Shown here one piece after another: positions 1 through 7,045 of a stretch of DNA of 22,513 nucleotides (position 1 is its first letter; each line of letters opens with the position of its first letter). Source of the stretch: Dehalococcoidia bacterium. Lineage in GTDB: Bacteria; Chloroflexota; Dehalococcoidia; Dehalococcoidales; DAOWLH01. The notes under the pieces were generated by a model that saw nothing but the letters and a program-made list of their open reading frames with translations, was not told where the DNA came from and searched no databases. The translations under genes were made by a program, and so were the position numbers. The DNA lies in the NCBI GenBank assembly GCA_030643515.1, contig DAOWLH010000049.1, positions 1 to 22,513 on the forward strand. Direction: 5' to 3'.

Positions 1-311
1 AAACCAATACCGATTTTGGCATAGCCCACGGGCAGGCGGTTTCTGCCGGCATGGTGGCCGCCGCCAGAATAGCCAGAGAATTAGGTATACTGGGGGGTGG
101 GGAACTGGCCAGACTAACCGGCCTCCTGGAAACTATTGGTCTACCGGTAGCCATAAAGGGTCTGGACAGTGATAAAATCATTGAGGCAATGAAGCATGAT
201 AAGAAAATTGTCGCCGGCAAAATACGGTTTGTCCTCCCCCGGGCGATAGGCGATGTCTTTGTAACCGAAGAAGTCAGCCTGCCTCTGGTGGAGAAGGTTC
301 TGGGTGGTTGA
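1..311 (+). CDS. aroB: 3-dehydroquinate synthase, C-terminal part (5' end outside window)
   Basis: This is the last ~103 codons of AroB, which cyclises DAHP to 3-dehydroquinate in the cytoplasmic shikimate pathway. The frame is open from base 3 to the TGA at 309-311. The motif HGQAVSAGM (His codon at 27-29) corresponds to the HGEAVAxGM helix of the family, whose His is a ligand of the catalytic zinc. The usual Glu is Gln here. The tail (KHDKK..GKIRFVLPRAIGDV) matches the conserved 'DKK-x-x-x-G-x-x-x-F-V-L-x-x-x-IG' segment of the C-terminal domain. The gene heads the visible part of an aro operon and sits 4 bases before the likely aroD start. The identification is secure, but the N-terminal NAD-binding domain cannot be inspected. 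Confidence 0.93.
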   Translation, partial: TNTDFGIAHGQAVSAGMVAAARIARELGILGGGELARLTGLLETIGLPVAIKGLDSDKIIEAMKHDKKIVAGKIRFVLPRAIGDVFVTEEVSLPLVEKVLGG

Positions 312-315
312 ATTG

Positions 316-969
316 ATGAAACCAAGGATTTGCGCCGTTATCACCAGTAAGGACACGGTGGCCATAAGGGAAGTGGCGTCGCTGGTGGAGCTGTTTGAGG
401 TCCGCATTGACCTCATCGGTGATGGCTGGACCGAGGTAGCCAGGCAGCTTGATAAACCGTGGCTGGCCTGCAACCGGCTGGCTCAGGAAGGCGGCAGCTG
501 GCGGAATGGCGAAGCCAGGAGGAAAGAGGAGTTGCTTAAGGCGGTTGAGGCAGGGGCGGCTATCGTTGATGTTGAGCTGGCTACGCCCAACCTGGAAAGG
601 CTGGTTTCAATGGTTAAGAGGAGGGCGGAGTGCCTCCTTTCCTTTCATGAATTGGAGGGGACGCCGCCGCTGGATAGGCTGAAAAAAATTGTCAGGCGCC
701 AGATTGCTGCCGGTGCCGATATCTGCAAGGTGGTGACCACTGCCCAAAAGGCGGAAGATAATCTCACCATACTGAGGCTCATTACCGAGTTCCCCGGTGT
801 CAGGATAGTCGCCTTTGCCATGGGCCCAGAGGGCCTGGTCAGCCGCATCCTCAGCCCCCTGGTGGGCGGCGATTTTACCTATGCCGCCATTAAAGAGGGT
901 GCCGAGTCCGCACAGGGGCAGATGACGGTTGCCCAGCTGGATAGCCTGTATAGAATGGTGAAACAATGA
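316..969 (+). CDS. aroD: Type I 3-dehydroquinate dehydratase
   Basis: AroD dehydrates 3-dehydroquinate to 3-dehydroshikimate through a Schiff base. The predicted protein has 217 residues, the short form of the type I family. Visible landmarks are FEVRIDL (substrate-binding Glu/Arg strand), the catalytic His in LLSFHELEGTP (residue 111), the Schiff-base Lys in ADICKVVTTA (residue 138), the MGPEGLVSR loop and the C-terminal SAQGQ motif. I chose ATG 316 (MKPRICAVI) because it begins the first beta strand as in homologues and has GGGTGG 8 bases upstream. A GTG at 304, inside the end of aroB and preceded by GGTGGAGAAGG, is a credible alternative that adds four residues. The 3' end overlaps aroE by 4 bases (ATGA), which suggests translational coupling. 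Confidence 0.93.
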   Translation: MKPRICAVITSKDTVAIREVASLVELFEVRIDLIGDGWTEVARQLDKPWLACNRLAQEGGSWRNGEARRKEELLKAVEAGAAIVDVELATPNLERLVSMVKRRAECLLSFHELEGTPPLDRLKKIVRRQIAAGADICKVVTTAQKAEDNLTILRLITEFPGVRIVAFAMGPEGLVSRILSPLVGGDFTYAAIKEGAESAQGQMTVAQLDSLYRMVKQ

Positions 970-2372
970 TATCATCGGAAACAAAAATCTGCGGCCTTAT
1001 CGGCCACCCAGTGACGCATAGCGTGTCACCGGTAATGCATAACGCTGCCTTTGAAGCTCTTGGTCTGGACTACATCTATCTCCCCTTCGCTGTAACCAAA
1101 GATAGACTGGCCCATGCGGTTGATGGTGTCAGGGGAATGAACATCAGAGGGCTCAATGTCACCATACCGCACAAGGTGGCCGTTATCCCCTTTCTGGACG
1201 GGCTGGAGCCGCTGGCGGAGAGAATAGGCGCCGTTAACACTATTGTCAATGATGACGGTGTTTTAACGGGTCATAACACCGATGCCGCCGGTTTTCTAAA
1301 AGCTCTGCTGGAGAATGGGATTGAGCCTGGGGATAAACAGGTCGTACTTCTGGGAGCTGGCGGCGCCGCCAGGGCAATTGCCTTCGCCCTGGCTGAGAAG
1401 GGCGCCCGGCTGACCATTTTGAACCGGGAGCAAGAGCTGGACTGGGCGGTTGAGCTGGCCGGCAGTGTCTCCAGTTTCTCTGGCAGGAAGGTTAGAGCTC
1501 TGGAGCTAAGTGAGCCAAACCTTAAAGCAGCCCTAGCGCCGGCTGATGTTGTGGTTAATACCACCAGCGTTGGCATGAGACCGAATGACGGCCAGAGCCC
1601 GGTGTCCAGGGAACTGCTGAGGCAAGGGCTGGTCGTTTTTGATATTGTCTATAACCCGGTTAAGACCAGGCTGCTATCTGAGGCGGAGCAGGCTGGTGCC
1701 ATAACAGTAAATGGCCTTGATATGTTGGTGTGGCAGGGGGCTCTGGCTTTTGAACTATGGACTGGGGCCAAGGCTCCGGTGGGAGTGATGAGAGATGAAG
1801 TGGCAAGAGCACTTGGCGGTATATCGTTTGGCGGGGCAGTTGGCGCCGGCAAGCGGAAAAAGACCAGTGTGGCCTTGGTCGGCTTTATGGGTGCCGGCAA
1901 GACGGCTGTCGGCCGGGTGCTGGCTGAGAAAATGAATAAAGAGCTGGTTGAGCTGGACAGCCTGATAGTGGAAAAGGCGGGAAAATCCATAGCTGACGTA
2001 TTTGACCAGGAGGGCGAAATAGCCTTTCGTCAGCTTGAGATGGAGGTTGCCAGGGAGGTGGCCGGCAGGAAGAACCAGGTTGTCGCCTGTGGCGGCGGCG
2101 TTGTGCTTAATAAAATAAACATCGACCGGCTTAAAGCAGAGGCGGTGGTCATCTATCTGATGGCCTCGCCGGAGGCAATACAGGAAAGGGTGGCTGGTGA
2201 TGCCGAGGCAAGACCGCTGCTGGAAGGTGGTGATAAGTCCCTGGCCATAAGGGAGCTACTGGCCTTCAGGCAGCCTTTCTACCAGAGAGCTGCCGACATT
2301 ATCATAGATACCTCCAAGATGGGCATCGAAGCCGTCGCCGAGCAGATTATTGCCAGACTGAAGAGAGAATGA
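966..2372 (+). CDS. aroE-aroK: Fused shikimate dehydrogenase-shikimate kinase
   Basis: One 468-residue chain carries two consecutive shikimate-pathway enzymes. Residues ~1-285 are AroE (3-dehydroshikimate to shikimate, NADPH). They show the shikimate-binding GHPVTHSVSPVMHN, catalytic Lys70 in NVTIPHK, Asp106 in HNTDAAG, the Rossmann loop GAGGAARA (130-137) and the C-terminal GLDMLVWQGALAFELW helix. Residues ~297-468 are AroK (shikimate to shikimate-3-phosphate, ATP). They show Walker A GFMGAGKT (306-313), Asp331 in ELDSLI, Arg355 in AFRQLE, the GGG of ACGGGVV (376-378), lid Arg416 and Arg435 in AFRQPFY. A short Gly/Ala-rich linker (~284-297) joins them with no stop or frameshift. All key residues of both enzymes are present, so both activities are expected. 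The gene overlaps aroD (ATGA at 966) and aroA (ATGA at 2369). Confidence 0.95.
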   Translation: MISSETKICGLIGHPVTHSVSPVMHNAAFEALGLDYIYLPFAVTKDRLAHAVDGVRGMNIRGLNVTIPHKVAVIPFLDGLEPLAERIGAVNTIVNDDGVLTGHNTDAAGFLKALLENGIEPGDKQVVLLGAGGAARAIAFALAEKGARLTILNREQELDWAVELAGSVSSFSGRKVRALELSEPNLKAALAPADVVVNTTSVGMRPNDGQSPVSRELLRQGLVVFDIVYNPVKTRLLSEAEQAGAITVNGLDMLVWQGALAFELWTGAKAPVGVMRDEVARALGGISFGGAVGAGKRKKTSVALVGFMGAGKTAVGRVLAEKMNKELVELDSLIVEKAGKSIADVFDQEGEIAFRQLEMEVAREVAGRKNQVVACGGGVVLNKINIDRLKAEAVVIYLMASPEAIQERVAGDAEARPLLEGGDKSLAIRELLAFRQPFYQRAADIIIDTSKMGIEAVAEQIIARLKRE

Positions 2373-3628
2373 AGGCTAGAATAGGTAAAAGTAAAATGGA
2401 TGGCTCAGTGGCTGCCCCGCCTTCCAAGAGCTATACCATCCGCGGGCTTATGTGTGCTGCGCTGGCCAAGGGTGAAAGCCAGATAGTGCACCCCTTGACA
2501 TCGGATGATACCGGGGCAGCAGCCAGCGTGCTGGGGCAGGTCGGTGTTGATATTGCCCGGGGTGAGGGCTCGTGGCGGGTCCATGGCGGCTATTTCCATG
2601 AGGCTGCCGAAGACCTGTTTTGCCGCGATTCGGCCGCCACCTTCAGGTTTATGATTGCCATCTCATCGCTTGTCCCGGGAAGGTGTCGCCTGGTTCCCGG
2701 CGCTTCGCTTGCACGAAGGCCGGTTCAGCCGCTGCTTGAGGCGCTGGCACAGTTGGGTGTTAAGTGCCGTGCTGACGGTGCTTCGGTGATAGTTGATGGC
2801 GGTAACCTGAAAGGGGGGACAGTCCGGCTGCCGGCTGATGTCAGCTCCCAGTTTATATCTGCCCTGCTGCTGATAGCGCCGCTGGCCGAACACGGCGTTG
2901 ACCTCCGGATGACGACGCCGGTGCAGTCAAAACCTTACTTAAAAATGACTATGGCCTGCATGGAGAAGTTTGGCGTCAGTGTGGCAGCCTCCGAGGACCT
3001 CAGCCAGTTTGAGGTACGCCGTCAAGAATACCGGCCGGTCGGCTACCAGGTGGAAGGGGACTGGTCATCGGCTTCGTACCTTCTGGCGCTGGGGGCTGCC
3101 CTTGGGCAAGTGGAGATAACCAACCTCAGCGCAGAGAGTTTGCAGGGAGACCGGATAATGTTAAACTTACTGACAGAAATGGGTGCCCGGGTATTGATTG
3201 GCGATAAATCATTAAGGGTGCAGAGGTCGCAGCTTAAAGCAATTACGGCTGACCTTTCGGACTGTATAGATTTGTTGCCTACCATGGCGGTTCTGGCAGC
3301 AGTAGCTGATGGCGAAAGCCGCTTTACCGGCGTTGGCCGGGCGCGGTATAAAGAGTCCAACCGCATCCAGGCCTTAAAACAGGGGCTGGAAAGAATGGGC
3401 ATCGATGTTGTCGAAGGTAGCGATAGCCTCAATATTATTGGCTCGGTGCCCAAGGCTGCCACCATAGACAGCTTCAATGACCACCGTATAGCTATGGCCT
3501 TCAGTATCCTGGGTGCTGTTTCCGGTGGCACCACCATAACCGGTGCCGAGTGTGTTTCCAAAACGTATCCCGGCTTCTGGGATGAAGTTAAAAAACTGGG
3601 GGGCAAGGTGGAGCTCAATGTCAAATAG
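2369..3628 (+). CDS. aroA: 5-enolpyruvylshikimate-3-phosphate (EPSP) synthase
   Basis: AroA transfers the enolpyruvyl group of PEP to shikimate-3-phosphate. The protein has 419 residues, normal for the family. Landmarks are PPSKSYTIRGL (Lys20 and Arg25, matching the Lys22/Arg27 substrate-binding pair of E. coli), the Asp301 region DCIDLLPTMAVLAA, KESNRI (Glu329/Arg332), FNDHRIAMA (Arg373) and SKTYPGFW (Lys398). The PEP-site loop reads RDSAATFRF. It has Ala89 where E. coli has Gly96 and Ala90 where E. coli has Thr97, a substitution associated with glyphosate tolerance (see findings). The start is ATG 2369, in a 4-base overlap with aroEK. The 3' end overlaps aroC by 11 bases. Confidence 0.95.
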   Translation: MKARIGKSKMDGSVAAPPSKSYTIRGLMCAALAKGESQIVHPLTSDDTGAAASVLGQVGVDIARGEGSWRVHGGYFHEAAEDLFCRDSAATFRFMIAISSLVPGRCRLVPGASLARRPVQPLLEALAQLGVKCRADGASVIVDGGNLKGGTVRLPADVSSQFISALLLIAPLAEHGVDLRMTTPVQSKPYLKMTMACMEKFGVSVAASEDLSQFEVRRQEYRPVGYQVEGDWSSASYLLALGAALGQVEITNLSAESLQGDRIMLNLLTEMGARVLIGDKSLRVQRSQLKAITADLSDCIDLLPTMAVLAAVADGESRFTGVGRARYKESNRIQALKQGLERMGIDVVEGSDSLNIIGSVPKAATIDSFNDHRIAMAFSILGAVSGGTTITGAECVSKTYPGFWDEVKKLGGKVELNVK

Positions 3629-4709
3629 CTTAGGTAAGTTGTTCACCATAACCAGCTTTGGCGAAAGCCATGGCAGGGTGGTCGGCATTATTGTCGATGG
3701 CTGTCCGGCCGGTCTGGCTATCACCGAAGAAGACATCCAGCGGGAACTGGATAGAAGAAAACCCGGTGAAGAGCTGGTTACCACTGCCAGGAAGGAAGCG
3801 GACAGGGTGGAGGTGCTTTCCGGCGTTTTTGAGGGACGAACCACCGGTGCTCCTATCTGCCTGTTGGCCTGGAACCGGGATGTTGACTCCGGTGACTACC
3901 AGAGAATGCGGTATGTGATGAGGCCGGGCCACGCCGACTACACCGCCTATGTCAAGTACGGGGGCTTTAACGACTTCAGGGGTGGTGGCCGTTTTTCCGG
4001 CAGAATCACTGCTGGCTTCGTCATGGCCGGGGCTATCGCTGGCAAGATACTGGATATTATTGGTGTTGAGGTCATGGCCCACACTATCGCCGTAGGCGAT
4101 ATAGCCGCCCGGCCAACGGAAATTGACGAAATAAGGCGAAAGGCCGGTCTGAACCGGCTTCACTGCGCCGATTCTGAGGCGGCCAGGGAGATGATGAAAG
4201 CCATCGAAAAGGCCAGGCAGGAAGGTGACAGCCTGGGCGGCATTATCGAGGGCATTGCCCTCGGGCTGCCGGCCGGACTTGGTGAGCCGGTCTTCGATAC
4301 CCTTGACGGCGAGCTGGCAAGGGCTCTCTTTTCCATCCCGGCAATCAAGGGGGTGGAGTTCGGCTCTGGTTTTCAGGCGTCAAAGAAGAGAGGCTCGCAG
4401 AACAACGACCCGTTTACCGTTGAAGGTGGCAGGATAGTAACCACCAGCAACAACGCCGGTGGCGTGCTCGGTGGTGTAAGCAGCGGCATGCCGCTGGTGG
4501 TCCGGGTGGCTGTTAAGCCGACGGCATCGATAGCTAAAAGCCAGCAAACGGTTGACATAAAAGAGATGAAGGGCACCAGCCTGGAGGTTACCGGCAGGCA
4601 TGATGCCTGTATCGTTCCCCGTGCCGTCGTTGTGGTGGAATCAATGATGGCGGTAACCCTTTGCGACCTTGCTCTGAGGGCCGGGCTACTGCCCAGGGTG
4701 ATAAAATGA
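3618..4709 (+). CDS. aroC: Chorismate synthase
   Basis: AroC makes chorismate from EPSP using reduced FMN. The 363-residue protein begins MSNSLGKLFTIT, typical of the family. Signature 1 is GESHGRVVGIIVDGCP (residues 15-30, with His18). Signature 2 covers HADYTAYVKYG through GGGRFSGR (~105-129). Signature 3 is GRHDACIVPRAVVVVESMMA near the C terminus. The GGGRFSGRIT version differs from the GGGRSSARET common in most bacteria and looks like forms I associate with archaeal enzymes. An in-frame upstream start at 3543 would extend deep into aroA. I chose ATG 3618 because it gives the canonical N terminus and is preceded by AAGGTGGAG. It overlaps the aroA stop by 11 bases. Confidence 0.96.
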   Translation: MSNSLGKLFTITSFGESHGRVVGIIVDGCPAGLAITEEDIQRELDRRKPGEELVTTARKEADRVEVLSGVFEGRTTGAPICLLAWNRDVDSGDYQRMRYVMRPGHADYTAYVKYGGFNDFRGGGRFSGRITAGFVMAGAIAGKILDIIGVEVMAHTIAVGDIAARPTEIDEIRRKAGLNRLHCADSEAAREMMKAIEKARQEGDSLGGIIEGIALGLPAGLGEPVFDTLDGELARALFSIPAIKGVEFGSGFQASKKRGSQNNDPFTVEGGRIVTTSNNAGGVLGGVSSGMPLVVRVAVKPTASIAKSQQTVDIKEMKGTSLEVTGRHDACIVPRAVVVVESMMAVTLCDLALRAGLLPRVIK

Positions 4710-5785
4710 AGCTGGAAGAACTAAGGCAGAAGATAGACTCTATTGATGACGATATTGTTCGCCTCATCACCCGGAGAGTGAGACTAATCGAGCAGGTAGG
4801 CGAGGTAAAGAGGAAAAATGGTCAGCAGATAGAAGACAGGCAGAGAGAGGAACGAATCCTTGAACATATTAAAAAAATTGCCGGCGCTGAGGGCATCAAC
4901 GGGGCGGATATTGAGGGCATCTACCGTCAGATATTCACTATCGCCAAGAGCATCCAGGGCGCTATCGTTGCCTTCCAGGGGGAGCTTGGCGCCTATAGTG
5001 AGGAAGCGGCGCTTAGATTCTTCGGTGCCGGGGCCCAGGTCAAGCCCTACGAAGGGCTGGGAGACGTTTTTAAGGCGGTGGAACGGGGTGAGGCTCAGTT
5101 CGGCATTGCCCCTATTGAGAACTCTCTTGAGGGCAGCATCAGCCGGACGTATGACCTGCTACTGGACTCCAGCCTGAAAGTCTGCGGGGAAACGGAGCTC
5201 AAGGTGTCCCATTGCCTGATTGCCAATCCCGGGGCGACGCTGGACTCCATAAAGAGAATATATTCCCACCCACAGGCGCTGGGACAGGCACAGGCATTCA
5301 TAAAACATCTCAACTGTGAACTGATACCGACCTACGATACCGCCGGCAGCGTCAAGATGATAAAGGAAAAAAAGATAATGGACGGCGCTGCTATCGCCAG
5401 CACCAGGGCGGCTGAGATTTACCAGATGAACGTTATCACCTGTGGCATAGAAGATAACCCGAACAATTTCACCCGTTTTTTTATTCTGGCTAAAGAAGAT
5501 GCGCCTCCTACTGGTAACGATAAAACATCGGTTGTCTTTTCGGTAAAGCACAAGCCCGGAGCCCTGTTCCATTTTCTCGAGGAGCTGACGGAGAAGAATA
5601 TAAACCTGACCAAGATTGAGTCGCGGCCGACCAGGCAGAAACCCTGGGATTACAATTTCTATCTGGACTTTGAAGGGCACCGGCAGGATAAGGCAGCCTC
5701 CGAAGCCATAGAGAATCTGGGGGACAATGCCACTTTTATCAAGGTGCTTGGCTCTTATCCTAAGGCCAGGAGGGCTGCGGAGTAA
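4706..5785 (+). CDS. pheA: Bifunctional chorismate mutase / prephenate dehydratase with ACT domain
   Basis: The P-protein converts chorismate to prephenate and then phenylpyruvate, the committed phenylalanine branch. It has 359 residues. Residues ~1-85 are an AroQ-type helical chorismate mutase (LEELRQKIDSIDDDIVRLI; Arg and Lys residues at 23-37; EDRQREERIL). Residues ~86-265 are prephenate dehydratase (FQGELGAYSEEAA, IAPIENSLEGS, SHPQALGQ and the NNFTRFF motif with the catalytic Thr in TRF at 256-258). Residues ~273-355 are an ACT regulatory domain with GALF (285-288) and ESRP (305-308), the two phenylalanine-binding motifs, so feedback inhibition by Phe is expected. ATG 4706 overlaps the aroC stop by 4 bases and follows AGGGTGAT. 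An upstream in-frame start at 4661 would run into aroC and is less likely. Confidence 0.95.
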   Translation: MKLEELRQKIDSIDDDIVRLITRRVRLIEQVGEVKRKNGQQIEDRQREERILEHIKKIAGAEGINGADIEGIYRQIFTIAKSIQGAIVAFQGELGAYSEEAALRFFGAGAQVKPYEGLGDVFKAVERGEAQFGIAPIENSLEGSISRTYDLLLDSSLKVCGETELKVSHCLIANPGATLDSIKRIYSHPQALGQAQAFIKHLNCELIPTYDTAGSVKMIKEKKIMDGAAIASTRAAEIYQMNVITCGIEDNPNNFTRFFILAKEDAPPTGNDKTSVVFSVKHKPGALFHFLEELTEKNINLTKIESRPTRQKPWDYNFYLDFEGHRQDKAASEAIENLGDNATFIKVLGSYPKARRAAE

Positions 5786-5788
5786 ATA

Positions 5789-6658
5789 ATGAAAATAGCC
5801 ATTATCGGCGGCACGGGGAAGATGGGACGGTGGTTTGCCCACTTTCTGGCTGCGGAGGGTGAAGGAGTCACGCTTATCGGCAGAAATCGGGAAAAACTGG
5901 AGGCGGCTGGCCGGGAGCTTGGTGTTGCCTCTAGCACTAATCTGGCTGAAGTCGAAGCGGCTGATGTTATCCTGCTCTCGGTACCGGTGGATACTTTTGA
6001 AGAGGTGGTCAATAAACTCGGCACCCACACCCATTCCGGGCAGACTATCCTGGATGTCACCTCGGTTAAGGAAAGGCCGGTGGCACTTATGCAGCGGTAC
6101 ATAAAACAGGGTAAAGTGCTGGGAACACATCCGGTGTTTGGCCCTGGGGCCAGAAGCCTGGCCAACCAGAACGTTGTCCTGACGCCGACAAATCAAGCAG
6201 AGAATATTCTGGCAGAGAAGGTCAAGAGCTATCTGGAGGCCAGAAGGGCCAGGGTGCGGCTGATGTCGCCACTGGAGCACGACGACATGATGGCTGTTAT
6301 TCTGGGGCTGGCCCATTATATCGCCATTGTTTCTGCTGATAGCCTGCTTGGTTTCGAAAAGCTGGCGGAGCTGGAGGCCATCGGTGGCATTACCTACAAG
6401 GTACTGTTGACACTGGTGGAGAGTGTCCTTACCGAGGACCCGGAGCTTTATACTTCCTTGCAGATGAACCTTCCCCGGCTGCCGGAGATGCAGGAGCGCT
6501 TTCAGCAGAGTGCCGGCAGTTGGGCAGGTCTGGTAAAGGATGGCAACAGGTCGGAGTTCATCCGGAGGATGAAGCTGCTCCGGAGCAAGCTTGAGGTTGA
6601 TAACCCGAATTTCGGTAAGGCCTATGACAATATGTACCGGATTGCCGAGGGGTTATAG
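5789..6658 (+). CDS. tyrA: Prephenate (or arogenate) dehydrogenase
   Basis: TyrA oxidatively decarboxylates prephenate toward tyrosine. The protein has 289 residues. It shows an N-terminal NAD(P) Rossmann loop GGTGKMGRWFAHFL (7-20), a second strand ending in LIGRNREKL (consistent with an NADP-type pocket but not diagnostic), the HPVFGPG motif (His114) and the helical half beginning HDDMMAVILGLAHY (His164, His176). No ACT domain follows, so the allosteric control seen in some TyrA forms is not expected. Prephenate and arogenate specificity cannot be told apart by eye. The start ATG 5789 lies 3 bases after the pheA stop with CGGAG at 5778-5782. It is the last gene of the visible operon and faces the glutaredoxin gene, whose stop is 15 bases away. 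Confidence 0.92.
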   Translation: MKIAIIGGTGKMGRWFAHFLAAEGEGVTLIGRNREKLEAAGRELGVASSTNLAEVEAADVILLSVPVDTFEEVVNKLGTHTHSGQTILDVTSVKERPVALMQRYIKQGKVLGTHPVFGPGARSLANQNVVLTPTNQAENILAEKVKSYLEARRARVRLMSPLEHDDMMAVILGLAHYIAIVSADSLLGFEKLAELEAIGGITYKVLLTLVESVLTEDPELYTSLQMNLPRLPEMQERFQQSAGSWAGLVKDGNRSEFIRRMKLLRSKLEVDNPNFGKAYDNMYRIAEGL

Positions 6659-6673
6659 CAGCCGACATGGTGG

Positions 6674-6922
6674 TCACTTGGCCAGCATTTCGCTCAGCCT
6701 GGCCTGGTTAAAGCCGACCATCACCTCTTCATCAACCAGGATTACCGGCACTCCTATTTGCCCCGACTTTTTAATCATATCCTGGACGGCAGCTTTATCG
6801 GCGGCCACATTGACGTCCTGGTAGGTAACACCCTCTTTATCGAGATACTCCTTGGCCCGGTGGCAGATGGGGCAGTTTGGGGTTGAGTAGATGACCACTT
6901 TCTTCTGCGTCTTTTCCGCCAT
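6674..6922 (-). CDS. Small glutaredoxin / NrdH-like thiol oxidoreductase
   Basis: This is an 82-residue protein with a single thioredoxin-fold domain. It has an active-site CPIC (Cys17, Cys20) after the strand KVVIYSTP, a cis-Pro loop GVPVI and a C-terminal GFNQARL helix that resembles the glutathione-site GFDxxxL of glutaredoxins. The length and motifs match the glutaredoxin/NrdH group. The reductant (glutathione, thioredoxin reductase or other) cannot be inferred. The start at 6922 has a strong Shine-Dalgarno (AGGAGG, 6931-6936) and a plausible promoter just upstream. It converges with tyrA, and the 15-base gap holds no clear terminator. Confidence 0.88.
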   Translation of the reverse strand: MAEKTQKKVVIYSTPNCPICHRAKEYLDKEGVTYQDVNVAADKAAVQDMIKKSGQIGVPVILVDEEVMVGFNQARLSEMLAK

Positions 6923-6942
6923 TGGTATTCCTCCTTGCTACA

Positions 6943-6971
6943 ATATTATCGGCGAACATTATGGCTGTCAA
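6943..6971 (-). promoter_or_regulatory. Sigma-70-like promoter of the glutaredoxin gene
   Basis: On the minus strand there is TTGACA (6971-6966), a 17-base spacer and TAATAT (6948-6943). The -35 is a perfect consensus and the -10 matches 4 of 6. Predicted transcription start is near 6936, leaving a leader of only about 14 bases that begins with the Shine-Dalgarno. Confidence 0.5.
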
Positions 6972-7006
6972 CAGGAATTTTGTTCGGTGCCCAGTAGGGA
7001 CATCTG

Positions 7007-7035
7007 TTGTTTTGGGCTGGTAATTGCTATTATAC
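7007..7035 (+). promoter_or_regulatory. Possible promoter of the glycerate kinase gene
   Basis: TTGTTT (7007-7012), a 17-base spacer and TTATAC (7030-7035) precede ATG 7046. Matches are only moderate. If used, transcription would begin about 5 bases before the start codon, giving a nearly leaderless message, which fits the lack of an obvious Shine-Dalgarno there. Confidence 0.3.
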
Positions 7036-7045
7036 GGCTACCACC

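Noticed and set aside
5159..6316. Long minus-strand frame (385 codons) opposite pheA and tyrA
   Set aside because: It runs antisense through two genes with intact motifs, has no Shine-Dalgarno and no recognisable domain, and reads as Gln/His/Arg-rich antisense. It arises from codon bias of the sense genes.
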